A stretch of 64,000 nt of DNA. Source: Actinomycetes bacterium. Lineage in GTDB: Bacteria > Actinomycetota > Actinomycetes > Mycobacteriales > Mycobacteriaceae. A program made the translations under genes and the position numbers. Below are positions 16,663 to 26,904 of this stretch, one piece after another; within the stretch, counting starts at the first letter, position 1; each line of letters opens with the position of its first letter. The notes under the pieces are model-generated. The model saw only the letters and a program-made list of their open reading frames with translations. It was not told the DNA's origin and searched no databases. The DNA lies in assembly GCA_023461275.1 (NCBI GenBank), contig JAEYMI010000074.1:1-64000 (forward strand), written 5' to 3'.

Positions 16663-16842
16663 TCAGGCGGCGGTGGTGGTGGAGGTCCTTTCGCTCAGAA
16701 TCTCGTTGAGCCGATCAAGGCAGGTGCCGCATCCTTCGCCGATGCCGCACCGCTCACCGATGGCGTCTGCTGTCACTGCGCCGGCCGAGCAGTGCTCATG
16801 CACCTCGTCTTCGGTGACGGCGCGGCAGATACAGACAAACAT
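16663..16842 (-). CDS. bfd: Bacterioferritin-associated ferredoxin
   Basis: A 59-aa [2Fe-2S] protein that docks on bacterioferritin and passes electrons to release stored iron. It has MFVCICRAVTEDEV at the N-terminus (CxC pair) and CGIGEGCGTC at the distal end (CxxC), which together bind the cluster. The ATG at 16842 is chosen because the family begins at MFVCICRAV and GAAGGG lies about 10 nt upstream; a much longer open frame upstream is antisense to xth. Two IdeR-type boxes lie 23-74 bp upstream, consistent with induction under iron starvation. Confidence 0.92.
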   Translation of the reverse strand: MFVCICRAVTEDEVHEHCSAGAVTADAIGERCGIGEGCGTCLDRLNEILSERTSTTTAA

Positions 16843-16864
16843 CGTGTGAAACCCTTCGAGCGGA

Positions 16865-16883
16865 TTAGGTAAGGGTTGCATAA
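16865..16883. promoter_or_regulatory. IdeR/DtxR iron box 1 upstream of bfd
   Basis: TTAGGTAAGGGTTGCATAA matches the IdeR/DtxR consensus TTAGGTTAGGCTAACCTAA at 14 of 19 positions by eye, with a perfect left half-site. It lies 23 bp upstream of the bfd ATG. Confidence 0.55.
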
Positions 16884-16897
16884 ACGCATGATGCGCG

Positions 16898-16916
16898 CAA
16901 GGGTTGCCTAACCTTT
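16898..16916. promoter_or_regulatory. IdeR/DtxR iron box 2 upstream of bfd
   Basis: CAAGGGTTGCCTAACCTTT matches the consensus at 12 of 19 positions, with a strong right half (CCTAACCT). It is spaced 33 bp, about three helical turns, from box 1, which suits side-by-side binding of regulator dimers. Confidence 0.5.
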
Positions 16917-16989
16917 TCACCGAGAAGGGGACGTTGGTCCCTGACGGGCTCACCGGAGGCGTCACACCAGCCGGGTAGCCTCGTCGCAC

Positions 16990-17850
16990 GTGTCCACAGT
17001 CAGCATCACCACCGTCAACGTCAATGGCATCCGTGCCGCGGTCAAAGAGCGTTCGGAGACCAACCGCGGCCTGCTCGCCTGGTTGACCGAGACCAACTCC
17101 GACGTCGTGCTGATGCAGGAGATCCGCGCGGTCTCCGAACAGGCCCGAGAAGCGCTCGCTCCGGCGCTCGACGACGGCTGGTCGCTGGCGATGACCGCGT
17201 CGGACGTGAAAGGCCACGCCGGCGTCGGCGTGTTGACCCGAGGCCTCGACGTCACCGCGGTGCGGGCCGGATTCGGCAGCGGCGAATTCGATCCGACCGG
17301 CCGCTACCTCGAGGTCGACGTCACGTCGTCGCTGGGCCCGATGACCGTGGCCAGCCTGTACCTGCCCAAGGGGGCTGCCGACACCGACGACGCCAAGGAC
17401 CAGGTGAAGTTCGCCGAGAAGAAGCGCTTCCTCGACGAGTTCGGCGCTTATCTGGACACGCTGGGTCGCCGCCGACGCCACGTCGTCGTGGGCGGGGACT
17501 GGAACATCGCGCACGCCGAGGCCGACATCAAGAACTGGAAGGGCAATCTGAAGAACCCTGGCTTCCTCCCGCATGAGCGGGAGTGGGTGAGTGGTCTTCT
17601 CGGTGGCGCGGGATCGGGTGCGGCGCGTTGGGTCGACGTCGCGCGGGAACTGCACCCGGACCAGATCGGCCCGTTCAGCTGGTGGTCGTGGCGCGGTAAG
17701 GCATTCGACAACGATGCCGGCTGGCGGATCGACTATCAGCTGGCCAACCGGTCGTTGGCGCAGCACGCGGTGAGCGCGACGGTCGATCGGGCCGCCGCTT
17801 ACGACCTGCGGTGGTCCGACCATGCCCCGGTGACCGTTGTTTATGAGTGA
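16990..17850 (+). CDS. xth: Exodeoxyribonuclease III / AP endonuclease
   Basis: 286-aa EEP-family nuclease that incises abasic sites and trims 3' ends in base excision repair. Catalytic motifs are visible: VNVNGIR and LMQEIR (metal-binding Asn and Glu), GDWNIAH (Asp/Asn pair), WRIDYQL, and SDHAPV at the end (general-base His). The start is GTG at 16990, divergent from bfd, so its promoter shares the iron-box region. Its stop lies in the first of three 16-bp tandem units. Confidence 0.93.
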   Translation: MSTVSITTVNVNGIRAAVKERSETNRGLLAWLTETNSDVVLMQEIRAVSEQAREALAPALDDGWSLAMTASDVKGHAGVGVLTRGLDVTAVRAGFGSGEFDPTGRYLEVDVTSSLGPMTVASLYLPKGAADTDDAKDQVKFAEKKRFLDEFGAYLDTLGRRRRHVVVGGDWNIAHAEADIKNWKGNLKNPGFLPHEREWVSGLLGGAGSGAARWVDVARELHPDQIGPFSWWSWRGKAFDNDAGWRIDYQLANRSLAQHAVSATVDRAAAYDLRWSDHAPVTVVYE

Positions 17851-17882
17851 GGCCGTTTATGAGTGACACCGTTTGCGAGTGA
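17839..17882 (+). repeat. 16-bp tandem repeat, three copies, across the xth stop codon
   Basis: GTTTATGAGTGA (17839-17850), the same 12-mer again (17855-17866) and GTTTGCGAGTGA (17871-17882) occur with a 16-bp period, separated by GGCC and CACC. The first TGA is the xth stop; each copy ends in TGA, in a different frame. Confidence 0.9.
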
Positions 17883-17929
17883 ACGGCTCGGGGTGAAAAC
17901 GGCTCGACGCGGTCTGCGAAAATAACGCT

Positions 17930-18961
17930 ATGACCCAGGACGTCGCAGAGACCGAACGTAGGCGCCGGGTGCTCTCGGGCATCCAGCCGACCAGCGATTC
18001 ATTCCATCTCGGTAACTACCTCGGCGCGGTTCGGCAGTGGGTGGAATTGCAGGAGGACTTCGACGCCTTCTACTTCATCCCTGACATGCACGCTCTGACA
18101 GCCAGTTTCGACCCGAACACGCTGGCCGAACGCACTCGCAAGAGTGTTGCGCAGCTGATTGCCGTCGGCGTCGACCCGGCCCGCGCGACGATCTACGTGC
18201 AATCCCACGTACCGGAGATCGCGCAGTTGACCTGGGTGCTGACCTGCCTGACCGGTTTCGGTGAGGCCAGCCGGATGACGCAGTTCAAGGACAAGACCGC
18301 CAAGAATGGTGTGGAATCGGCCGGCGTCGGATTGTTCACCTATCCGATCCTGATGGCCGCCGACATCCTGGCCTTCCAGGTCGACTTCGTCCCGGTCGGC
18401 GAGGATCAGCGTCAGCATCTGGAACTGACCCGCGACCTGGCTCAGCGGTTCAACAGTCGATTCGGCAAGGTTCTGCGGGTGCCGCAGGCCCAGATCGTCA
18501 AAGAGTTCGCGAAGATCTACGACCTGCAGAATCCGACGGCCAAGATGAGCAAATCGGCCGAGACCGACAAGGGGCTCATCAACCTCCTCGACGATCCGAA
18601 ACGTTCGGCCAAGAAGATCCGTTCGGCGGTCACCGACACCGGCTCGGATATCCGTTACGACCGTGACGAGAAACCGGGCATCAGCAATCTGCTGACCATC
18701 CAATCGGCGCTGTCCGGGGTCGGCATCGACGATCTGGTCGCCAAGTACGACGGCAAGGGTTACGGCGAGCTGAAGGTCGATACCGCCGACATCCTCGCGG
18801 AGTTCGTCGCCCCGATCCGGGGACGGGTGGACGAACTGATGGCCAACCCCGACGACATCGACGCGATTCTCGCCGACGGCGCGGCGCGGGCACGCGAGAT
18901 CGCTTCTCAGACGTTGGCCGCGGTGTATGAGAAGGTGGGTTTCCTGGCCCCGCGCGGCTGA
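17930..18961 (+). CDS. trpS: Tryptophanyl-tRNA synthetase
   Basis: Class I aminoacyl-tRNA synthetase, 343 aa, the usual bacterial length. The HIGH-equivalent SFHLGNYLGAVRQW is near the N-terminus, GEDQRQHLELTRDLA binds the adenylate, and the KMSKS loop appears as AKMSKSAETDKG. It starts at ATG 17930, 79 bp after xth. The stop TGA (18959-18961) lies within a duplicated 21-22-bp sequence. Confidence 0.96.
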   Translation: MTQDVAETERRRRVLSGIQPTSDSFHLGNYLGAVRQWVELQEDFDAFYFIPDMHALTASFDPNTLAERTRKSVAQLIAVGVDPARATIYVQSHVPEIAQLTWVLTCLTGFGEASRMTQFKDKTAKNGVESAGVGLFTYPILMAADILAFQVDFVPVGEDQRQHLELTRDLAQRFNSRFGKVLRVPQAQIVKEFAKIYDLQNPTAKMSKSAETDKGLINLLDDPKRSAKKIRSAVTDTGSDIRYDRDEKPGISNLLTIQSALSGVGIDDLVAKYDGKGYGELKVDTADILAEFVAPIRGRVDELMANPDDIDAILADGAARAREIASQTLAAVYEKVGFLAPRG

Positions 18962-18984
18962 GTTTTCCTGCCCCGCACGGCTGA
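18940..18984 (+). repeat. Tandem duplication (about 22 bp, two copies) across the trpS stop codon
   Basis: TTTCCTGGCCCCGCGCGGCTGA (18940-18961) is followed two bases later by TTTCCTGCCCCGCACGGCTGA (18964-18984), with one deletion and one substitution. Both copies end with a TGA; the first is the stop codon of trpS. Confidence 0.85.
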
Positions 18985-19028
18985 AGCAGTCACCATCTAC
19001 GAGGAACTCCATCAGGGGAGGCAGTGAC

Positions 19029-20093
19029 GTGAGTTCGCCGGTTGAGGGTGCCAAGGGCGCGGTCGAGAAGGGCAAGGCCGCGTTTGCGGCTGCGCGAGAA
19101 CGCTATCCGTGGATCGAGCACCTGATGCAGACCGTGGACCGATACAACCAGCGACGCGGCAATCTCTACGCCGCCGGTATCAGCTTCAACGGGATTCTCG
19201 CGCTGATCCCGATCATCATGGTGGTCTTCGCGATTGCCGCTTTTGTCCTCGCCAGTCAGCCGGAGTGGATCGCCCGGATTCAAGACGAGGTCGTCAAGGC
19301 GATGCCGGGTGAACTCGGCGATCAGGTGAAGTCGCTGATCGATTCGGCCATCAACTCGCGTGCCACTGTCGGCGTCGTCGGCCTGCTCGGTGCCGCGCTG
19401 ACCGGCGTCGGCTGGATCTCCTTGGTGCGCACCGGTTTCACCGAGATGTTCGGCGGCCGGGTGGAACGCAACGCGGTGATGAGCAAGGTCAGCGATCTGG
19501 CGTCGTTCGCCCTCCTCGGTATCGCCTTCGCGCTCACCATGGCGTTGACCGCGCTGGGCAACAGTTCGGCATTCACGAAGCTGTTCGAATTGGTCGGGCT
19601 CGACGACGCGACGTGGTTGCCCATCGTGCTGCGAGCGGTGTCGATAGTGGTGTCGGTGTTCGCGACGTGGCTGCTGTTCAGCTTCATCTTCTCGCGACTT
19701 CCCCTGGTACCACTGCCTTTTCGCAATACGCTCAAAGCCGGCCTGGTGACGGCCATCGCGTTCGAGATCGTCAAGACCCTGGGCGGCATCTACCTGAAGT
19801 CGGTGCTGAGCAGCCCGGCCGGGGTGGCGTTCGGTCCGATCCTGGGCATCATGGTCTTCGCCTACCTCGCTTCGCGCATTTTGCTGTATGCATGCGCCTG
19901 GTGCGCCACCGACCCGATCAACGCCGACTATCAGGTGGTGGAGGATGCCGACGCCGATGCGGAGATGAAACGGCCGGTGGTGGTCTCGCCGAACTACGAG
20001 GTGCATCCGACGCCGCGGCCGGGGGTGCTGATCGGCGTCGCCGGAATCGGGGCGGTGCTCAGCGCCCTATTCGCCTGGCTGCTGCGCCGCTGA
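19029..20093 (+). CDS. YhjD/YihY (BrkB) family inner-membrane protein
   Basis: 354 aa. The GTG at 19029 is chosen because AGGGGAGG lies about 8 nt upstream; a longer frame from 18927 would overlap trpS. A hydrophilic N-terminus is followed by GNLYAAGISFNGILALIPI, the family signature, and then about six transmembrane helices. A charged C-terminal stretch (DADADAEMKRP) precedes a last hydrophobic helix (GVLIGVAGIGAVLSALFAWLL). E. coli YhjD is implicated in lipid A/LPS transport, which cannot apply directly here, so function is unknown. The trpS-yhjD adjacency matches mycobacteria (recalled as Rv3336c-Rv3335c). Confidence 0.82.
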   Translation: MSSPVEGAKGAVEKGKAAFAAARERYPWIEHLMQTVDRYNQRRGNLYAAGISFNGILALIPIIMVVFAIAAFVLASQPEWIARIQDEVVKAMPGELGDQVKSLIDSAINSRATVGVVGLLGAALTGVGWISLVRTGFTEMFGGRVERNAVMSKVSDLASFALLGIAFALTMALTALGNSSAFTKLFELVGLDDATWLPIVLRAVSIVVSVFATWLLFSFIFSRLPLVPLPFRNTLKAGLVTAIAFEIVKTLGGIYLKSVLSSPAGVAFGPILGIMVFAYLASRILLYACAWCATDPINADYQVVEDADADAEMKRPVVVSPNYEVHPTPRPGVLIGVAGIGAVLSALFAWLLRR

Positions 20094-20118
20094 TTCGACA
20101 CTCGCTCTGCGTGTCGAA
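20094..20118. terminator. Bidirectional hairpin between convergent yhjD-like and dac genes
   Basis: TTCGACAC (20094-20101) pairs perfectly with GTGTCGAA (20111-20118) around a 9-nt loop, immediately after the YhjD stop and before the carboxypeptidase stop. No U-tract is present, which is usual in this group. Confidence 0.65.
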
Positions 20119-20124
20119 CCCTCG

Positions 20125-21456
20125 TTAGCGGCGTCGACGCGAGGTCAGCGACAGTGCGATGGATATCAGGATGAGCACCACGATCGCGCAGACCAGGCCG
20201 ATCACCAGCCGCACCGACCACGACCAGCCGCGATCGGCGCCCGACCCGCGGGCGACGGCGTCGGCGGGTGAATCGGTTGGCGCAACACTGTTTTCGGTCG
20301 GAGTGCTACCGGAGGCGGCAGACGGGTCGGCGGACCTGGCGCTGCCACCATCGAGCGTGCCGATCCGAACGTCGGCGGGGGCACGTAGGCCGTAGTCGAT
20401 CATCGACCGTGCCTGATCCCAGTACGAATCGTTTTCGACGGTGAGCCCGAACATCTGCACGATGAGGATCGAGCGACCATCGCGCCGCACTGCCCCCACG
20501 AAGGTTTTCCGGGCGTCGTCGGTGTAGCCGGTCTTGCCGCCGAGCACGCCTGGATCCTCTTCGAGCAGAAGGTGATTGCTGGTGGCCATCTGGTAGGCCG
20601 GGTGGTCGGTGTCGCCGGGCACGTCGGGTCGCTTGGGGTAGCCGGGGAAGCGGTACTCCCGCTTGCTGATCATGTCGCGGAAGGTGCTGTTGCGCATGGC
20701 TTCCCGAAAGATCACCGCGAGATCGTACGGCGATGTCGACATGCCTGGCGCGTCGAGTCCGGACGGGCTGGCCGCCCTGGTGTCGAGTGCGCCGAGGCTG
20801 CGCGCCTTGGCATTCATCTTGGCCAGCGTGGCGTTGTGTCCACCGAGCTCGCGTGTGAGCACATTGGCGCAATCGTTTCCCGACACCACCAGCAAACCGG
20901 TCAGCATGTCCCGGTTGGTGTAGTGGCCGCCGGGCCCCATCCCGCAGGAGTCGCCTTCCATACCCCAGTCCTCCGGGGTCGGGGTGACGACGGTGTTCAG
21001 GTCGAGTTCGTCGAGCGCGACCATGGCCAGCAGGAGTTTGATCGTCGACGCGGGGCGGTAGCGGCCGTGCGGGTCCTTGGCGGCGATGATCCGGCCGGAG
21101 TCGAGGTCGGCGATGAGCCAACCCGCCGAGGTCAGCCGGGGCGGCACCGGGCCGGCGGCCGGGTCGGTGATGATCCCGCAGGCGCCGAGTCGTTCACCGC
21201 CCAGCGGCTTGTCCGGCACGGGCAGCGGTGTCGGTGTGGTGGCACCCGGCGCGACCACCTCGGAGGTGTCGACCGCCGGCGGTGTGTGAATCCGGTAGGG
21301 GCAGTGATCGGTTGACGGGGTGGTCGACGCCGCCGGGCCGCTGGTCGGCAGGGGCATCGCCGCCGCCGGAACGCTCATCCCCAGCACGGCGGCTGCTGCC
21401 AGGACGGCGAGTACGGCCTGCCGTCCTCGTCGCTTCGCCTCGCCGCCGGACCTCAT
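20125..21456 (-). CDS. D-alanyl-D-alanine carboxypeptidase (DacB-type, class C PBP)
   Basis: 443-aa exported penicillin-binding protein that trims the terminal D-Ala from peptidoglycan stem peptides. A basic N-terminus with a signal sequence (to about AAAMP, residue 34) precedes the serine peptidase S11 domain. Its three catalytic motifs are Ser-Thr-Ile-Lys at 137-140, Ser-Gly-Asn at 192-194 and Lys-Thr-Gly at 308-310. After a Ser/Ala/Pro linker, one transmembrane helix (about 417-437) and RRRR anchor it. It is the positional counterpart of mycobacterial dacB1 (Rv3330), next to the aminotransferase. Confidence 0.92.
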   Translation of the reverse strand: MRSGGEAKRRGRQAVLAVLAAAAVLGMSVPAAAMPLPTSGPAASTTPSTDHCPYRIHTPPAVDTSEVVAPGATTPTPLPVPDKPLGGERLGACGIITDPAAGPVPPRLTSAGWLIADLDSGRIIAAKDPHGRYRPASTIKLLLAMVALDELDLNTVVTPTPEDWGMEGDSCGMGPGGHYTNRDMLTGLLVVSGNDCANVLTRELGGHNATLAKMNAKARSLGALDTRAASPSGLDAPGMSTSPYDLAVIFREAMRNSTFRDMISKREYRFPGYPKRPDVPGDTDHPAYQMATSNHLLLEEDPGVLGGKTGYTDDARKTFVGAVRRDGRSILIVQMFGLTVENDSYWDQARSMIDYGLRAPADVRIGTLDGGSARSADPSAASGSTPTENSVAPTDSPADAVARGSGADRGWSWSVRLVIGLVCAIVVLILISIALSLTSRRRR

Positions 21457-21499
21457 CGAAGCGACGGTACCAGTGACCGTCGACCCGACGAGGCAGGAG

Positions 21500-22876
21500 T
21501 TACAGCAGTCCGTACGCCTCGGTCAGCACGCTGCGCAGGATCTGCTCGATCTCGTCGAACTCCGCCTGCCCGGCGATCAGTGGCGGTGCGAGCTGCACCA
21601 CCGGGTCGCCGCGGTCGTCGGCCCGGCAGTAGAGGCCGTTGTCGAACAGTGCACTCGAGAGGAAGCCACGCAGAATGCGTTCGGACTCGGCGTCGGAGAA
21701 GGTCTCCTTGGTGGCCTTGTCCTTGACCAGCTCGATGCCATAGAAGAAGCCTTCACCGCGGACATCGCCGACGATCGGCAGATCGTGCAGCTTCTCCAAC
21801 GTGGCCCGGAAGTTCGGTCCTTGGGTCTTGACGTGGTCGTTGAGGCCCTCGCGCTCGAAGATGTCGAGGTTGGCCAAGGCCACCGCAGCCGAAACGGGAT
21901 GTCCGCCAAAGGTGTAACCGTGCGGGAAGGTGGTGCTGCCATCGCGGAACGGTTCGAACAATCTGTCGCTGGCGATCATCGCGCCGATCGGGGAGTAGCC
22001 CGACGTCATGCCTTTGGCGCAGGTGATGATGTCGGGGACGTAGCCGAAGTCGTCGCAGGCAAACATCGACCCGATGCGGCCGAACGCGCAGATCACCTCG
22101 TCGGAGACCAGCAGCACGTCGTACTCATCGCAGATCTCGCGGACGCGTTCGAAGTAGCCCGGCGGCGGTGGGAAACACCCGCCGGCGTTCTGTACCGGCT
22201 CGAGGAAGACCGCGGCGACGGTGTCGGGTCCCTCGAACTCGATGGCCTCGGCGATGCGGTCGGCGGCCCAGCGGCCGAACTTCTTCGGGTCGGCGGCCAG
22301 CTCGTCGGTCGGTGCGCGATAGATGTTGGTGTTGGGCGCACGGAACGCTCCGGGCGTCAACGGCTCGAACATCTGCTTGAGCGCCGGGACACCGGTGATC
22401 GCCAGCGCGCCCTGCGGCGTGCCGTGGTAGGCGATCGAGCGGGAGATCACCTTGTGCTTCAACGGCTTTCCGGTGAGCTTGAAGTACTGCTTGGCCAGTT
22501 TCCAAGCGCTTTCGACGGCCTCGCCACCGCCGGTGGTGAAGAAAACACGGTTCAGGTCGGCGGGGGCGTAATTCGCCAGGCGCTCGGCAAGTTCGATCGC
22601 CGGTGGCGTCGCGTACGACCAGAGCGGGAAGAAGCCGAGCTCGCGTGCCTGACGGGCGGCGGCATCGGCAAGTTCCTCGCGGCCGTGACCGACCTGCACG
22701 ACGAACAGCCCCGCGAGTCCGTCGAGGTAGCTGCGGCCCTTGTCGTCGAAGATGCGGACGCCCTCGCCGCGGGTGATCACCGGCGGGACGATCCCGTCGC
22801 CGTGCCGGGCGAAGTGGCCCCACAAATGTGCAGCGCTACGCTGGCCGAGGCTGAGTTGTTCTTCGGTAATGCTCAT
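21500..22876 (-). CDS. Class III PLP aminotransferase (putrescine/omega-amino acid type)
   Basis: 458 aa, fold type I. It has FTTGGGEAVESAWKLA, the PLP-contacting SDEVICAFGRIG, and the PLP lysine in CAKGMTSGYSPIGA. The class transfers terminal amino groups of putrescine, GABA, beta-alanine or similar amines to pyruvate or 2-oxoglutarate. The ATG at 22876 is chosen because it overlaps the stop of the Lrp gene (ATGA); a start 12 bp upstream is possible. Its neighbours (Lrp regulator, aminobutyraldehyde-type dehydrogenase, FAD amine oxidase, APC permease) favour diamine catabolism. It corresponds to mycobacterial Rv3329. Confidence 0.88.
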   Translation of the reverse strand: MSITEEQLSLGQRSAAHLWGHFARHGDGIVPPVITRGEGVRIFDDKGRSYLDGLAGLFVVQVGHGREELADAAARQARELGFFPLWSYATPPAIELAERLANYAPADLNRVFFTTGGGEAVESAWKLAKQYFKLTGKPLKHKVISRSIAYHGTPQGALAITGVPALKQMFEPLTPGAFRAPNTNIYRAPTDELAADPKKFGRWAADRIAEAIEFEGPDTVAAVFLEPVQNAGGCFPPPPGYFERVREICDEYDVLLVSDEVICAFGRIGSMFACDDFGYVPDIITCAKGMTSGYSPIGAMIASDRLFEPFRDGSTTFPHGYTFGGHPVSAAVALANLDIFEREGLNDHVKTQGPNFRATLEKLHDLPIVGDVRGEGFFYGIELVKDKATKETFSDAESERILRGFLSSALFDNGLYCRADDRGDPVVQLAPPLIAGQAEFDEIEQILRSVLTEAYGLL

Positions 22877-23334
22877 CGGGTACCCCAATTATATTGTTGC
22901 TTAACCAGTTTCAGATAAACCAAGGTTTCCGTCGCGGTCACCTCGGGATGGTTGCGCACCCGCTCATTGAGAATCTTGAGCAGGTGATCGTCGTCCTCGC
23001 ACACCACTTCGATCAGGATGTCGAAGGAGCCGGCCGTCAACACGACGTAGTCGATCTCGGCCGACGCCGCGAGCTGATCGGCGAGCGACTGGGTGTTGCC
23101 GGTGCATCGGATACCGATCAGCGCCTGCCGGGAGAAGCCCAGCTTCAACGGGTCGGTGACCGCAACGATCTGCAAGAGGCCGCTCTCACTGAGCTTCTGC
23201 ACGCGATTGCGCACCGCGGCCTCGGACAGGCCTACCGACTTACCGATGGAAGCATACGAACTTCGACCATCGGCCTGGAGTTCCTCGATGATCTTCTTGG
23301 CGATGGCGTCGAGTGGTAGCTGCGGTTCCGACAC
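22873..23334 (-). CDS. Lrp/AsnC family transcriptional regulator
   Basis: 153 aa with an N-terminal winged HTH (DAIAKKIIEELQADGRSSYA, SIGKSVGLSEAAVRNRVQKL) and a C-terminal RAM effector-binding domain (VVLTAGSFDILIEVVCEDDD). It is co-translated with the aminotransferase through an ATGA overlap and divergent from the aldehyde dehydrogenase gene. It therefore probably controls both arms of the amine pathway from the 113-bp AT-richer intergenic region. The effector is likely an amine or amino acid, which is inference. Confidence 0.88.
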   Translation of the reverse strand: MSEPQLPLDAIAKKIIEELQADGRSSYASIGKSVGLSEAAVRNRVQKLSESGLLQIVAVTDPLKLGFSRQALIGIRCTGNTQSLADQLAASAEIDYVVLTAGSFDILIEVVCEDDDHLLKILNERVRNHPEVTATETLVYLKLVKQQYNWGTR

Positions 23335-23447
23335 CCCACCATCGTGGCGGATTCAACACATCAAGGCAACCGTTGACGACGATTTCCGTGAAATATTCGT
23401 CCAGTAAATGATGAATCCGCAGCAGTTCGGCGCTACGATCAGTGTCC

Positions 23448-24964
<1,517 letters not shown>

Positions 24965-24968
<4 letters not shown>

Positions 24969-26395
24969 CCGGGCCGATCACCGGTTGGGCAACCGAGCCC
25001 ACCGCTCGCGGTATCGAGATGGTGGCGCAGGCGAGTCGCGCGTCGTACTGGCTAGACCGTCCGTTGCGGCCGAAACCGCGTCCGCGACTGGTCGGTCCGG
25101 TGTCGGCCGACCTGCTCGTCGTCGGCGGCGGTTTTACCGGACTGTGGGCGGCGGTCCAGGCCGCCGAAGAACATCCCGGCCGTCGCGTGGTCCTCGTCGA
25201 GCGCGACCGTATCGCCGAGCAGGCGTCGGGTCGTAACGGCGGATTCTGTTCGGCGAGTATCACTCACGGACTCGCCAACGGTGTCGATCGCTTTGCCGAC
25301 GAGATGCCCGAGCTGCTGGCCATGGGCCGCGATACCCTCGACGAGATCGAGGCGGCCCTGACTCGGTTGGGGATCGACGCCGACGCCGAACGTACCGGCG
25401 AACTCGACATCGCCAACTTCGACTGGCAGGTCGCCGGTCTACAGGAGCACGTGTCGCAGGCGGCGATTCTGGGGCAGCAGTTCTCGTTGCTGCCCGGGCA
25501 GGTGGCCCGCGAGCGGGTCGCGTCGCCGATGGTGGCCGCGGCCGTTCACGATCCGGACGTGATCATCCTCGATCCGGCGAAGCTGGCGTGGGGACTGGCC
25601 GACGCCGCAGAACGGTTGGGCGTCACCATCTTCGAGAACACCGAGATCACCTCGCTGCGATCGAGTTCGGCCGGGGTGACCGCGACGTCGGGGTTCGGTC
25701 AGATCGACACCCCGAAGGTCATTCTCGCCACATCCGCGTCACCGTCGCTGCTTCGGCGGCTGCGGTTCTATACCGTTCCGGTTTGGGATTACGCGATCAT
25801 GACCGAACCGCTGACCGCGCAGCAACGCGCGTCGATCGGGTGGGAGGGCCGCGAGGGTCTCGCCGATTGTGGTCCGCGCTTCCACTACTTCCGGTTGACC
25901 GCCGACGATCGCATCCTGTTCGGCGGCTGGGACGCGATCTATCACTATGGTTCGCAATCGGATTCGCGTCACGAGTTCGAGCCGTCGGAGGTCGCGCTGC
26001 TCGCCGAACACCTGCTGCAGATGTTCCCGACGCTGGAAGGTATCCGGGCGAGTCACGCCTGGGGTGGAGTGATCGACACCTGCTCGCGATTCTGTGCTTT
26101 CTGGGATCAGGCCATGGACGGACGGGTGGTCAGCGTCGTCGGATTCACCGGCCTCGGGGTCGGCGCCTCGCACTTCGGTGCCCGCACCGCACTCGATCTC
26201 GTCGACGGCCGCGACACCGAGCGCACCCGACTGAAGATGGTGCGCAGCAAGCCGATTCCGTTCCCACCCGAACCGTTGCGATGGTTCGGTATCAACCTGA
26301 CCCGACGAGAACTGGCCCGTAGCGAGCGTCGGAACGGCAAACGCGGCCTGTGGTTGACCGCGATGGACAAGGTGGGACTGGGCTTCGACAGCTGA
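24965..26395 (+). CDS. FAD-dependent amine oxidoreductase (DAO family, PuuB-like)
   Basis: 476 aa. A dinucleotide-binding motif VSADLLVVGGGFTGLWAAVQA lies near residue 47, followed by SGRNGGFCSASI, where the flavin is covalently or tightly held in relatives, and a C-terminal VVGFTGLGVGASHFG FAD motif. The family includes gamma-glutamylputrescine oxidase PuuB and glycine/sarcosine oxidase-like enzymes. The ATG at 24965 overlaps the ALDH stop, so the oxidase would make the aldehyde that the ALDH consumes. A gamma-glutamylputrescine synthetase (PuuA) is not in the window, so the exact substrate is open. Confidence 0.82.
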
Positions 26396-26408
26396 GTCGG
26401 CTCGCCAC

Positions 26409-26849
26409 CTACCCCACCTGGTAGGTCCCGATCGCTCTAGCGACGAGCGTGTCGGTGGACGCCGCCACGAGGTCGACACTGCAGTGGCACAACCTCTTTC
26501 CGTTGTGGAGTCGGTCGGCGACGATCCGGAGATAGTCGTCGCCCAAGGGGCTGATGAACGTGACATTCAACGATGTGGTGACCCCGCGCAGCTTCTCGGG
26601 CACCTCTCGGCCCGCCCATGCGGCGGCCATGACGCCGATGTCGGCGCACGCGCTGATCGCGCCGCCATGCACCATCTGTCCGACCGTCGTCAGTTCCGGT
26701 CGGTAGGGCATGAGCAGTTCGGCATGCCCGTCGGTGATCGCGGTGAGCGAGATGCCCAACGCGACAACGAAAGGGGATTGCGGGATGAGGGCGCGCATCA
26801 CGGCGGAGCCGTCTGTCAGGTCTGCGAGATCTGTGCCAGTGGGACTCAT
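26409..26849 (-). CDS. PaaI-family hotdog thioesterase
   Basis: 146 aa single hotdog domain. The conserved loop GQMVHGGAISACADIGVM contains the HGG motif typical of PaaI/YbgC-type acyl-CoA thioesterases, followed by TTSLNVTFISPLGDD. It probably hydrolyses an acyl- or arylacyl-CoA thioester in the cytosol. It is divergent from a TetR regulator with 55 bp between starts, an arrangement that suggests regulation by that repressor. It converges on the oxidoreductase gene with a 13-bp gap. Confidence 0.82.
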   Translation of the reverse strand: MSPTGTDLADLTDGSAVMRALIPQSPFVVALGISLTAITDGHAELLMPYRPELTTVGQMVHGGAISACADIGVMAAAWAGREVPEKLRGVTTSLNVTFISPLGDDYLRIVADRLHNGKRLCHCSVDLVAASTDTLVARAIGTYQVG

Positions 26850-26904
26850 GGACCACTCTTTTCATAGTTGGACTACAGAAATGAAGTGTGACTAGTATTA
26901 GCAT

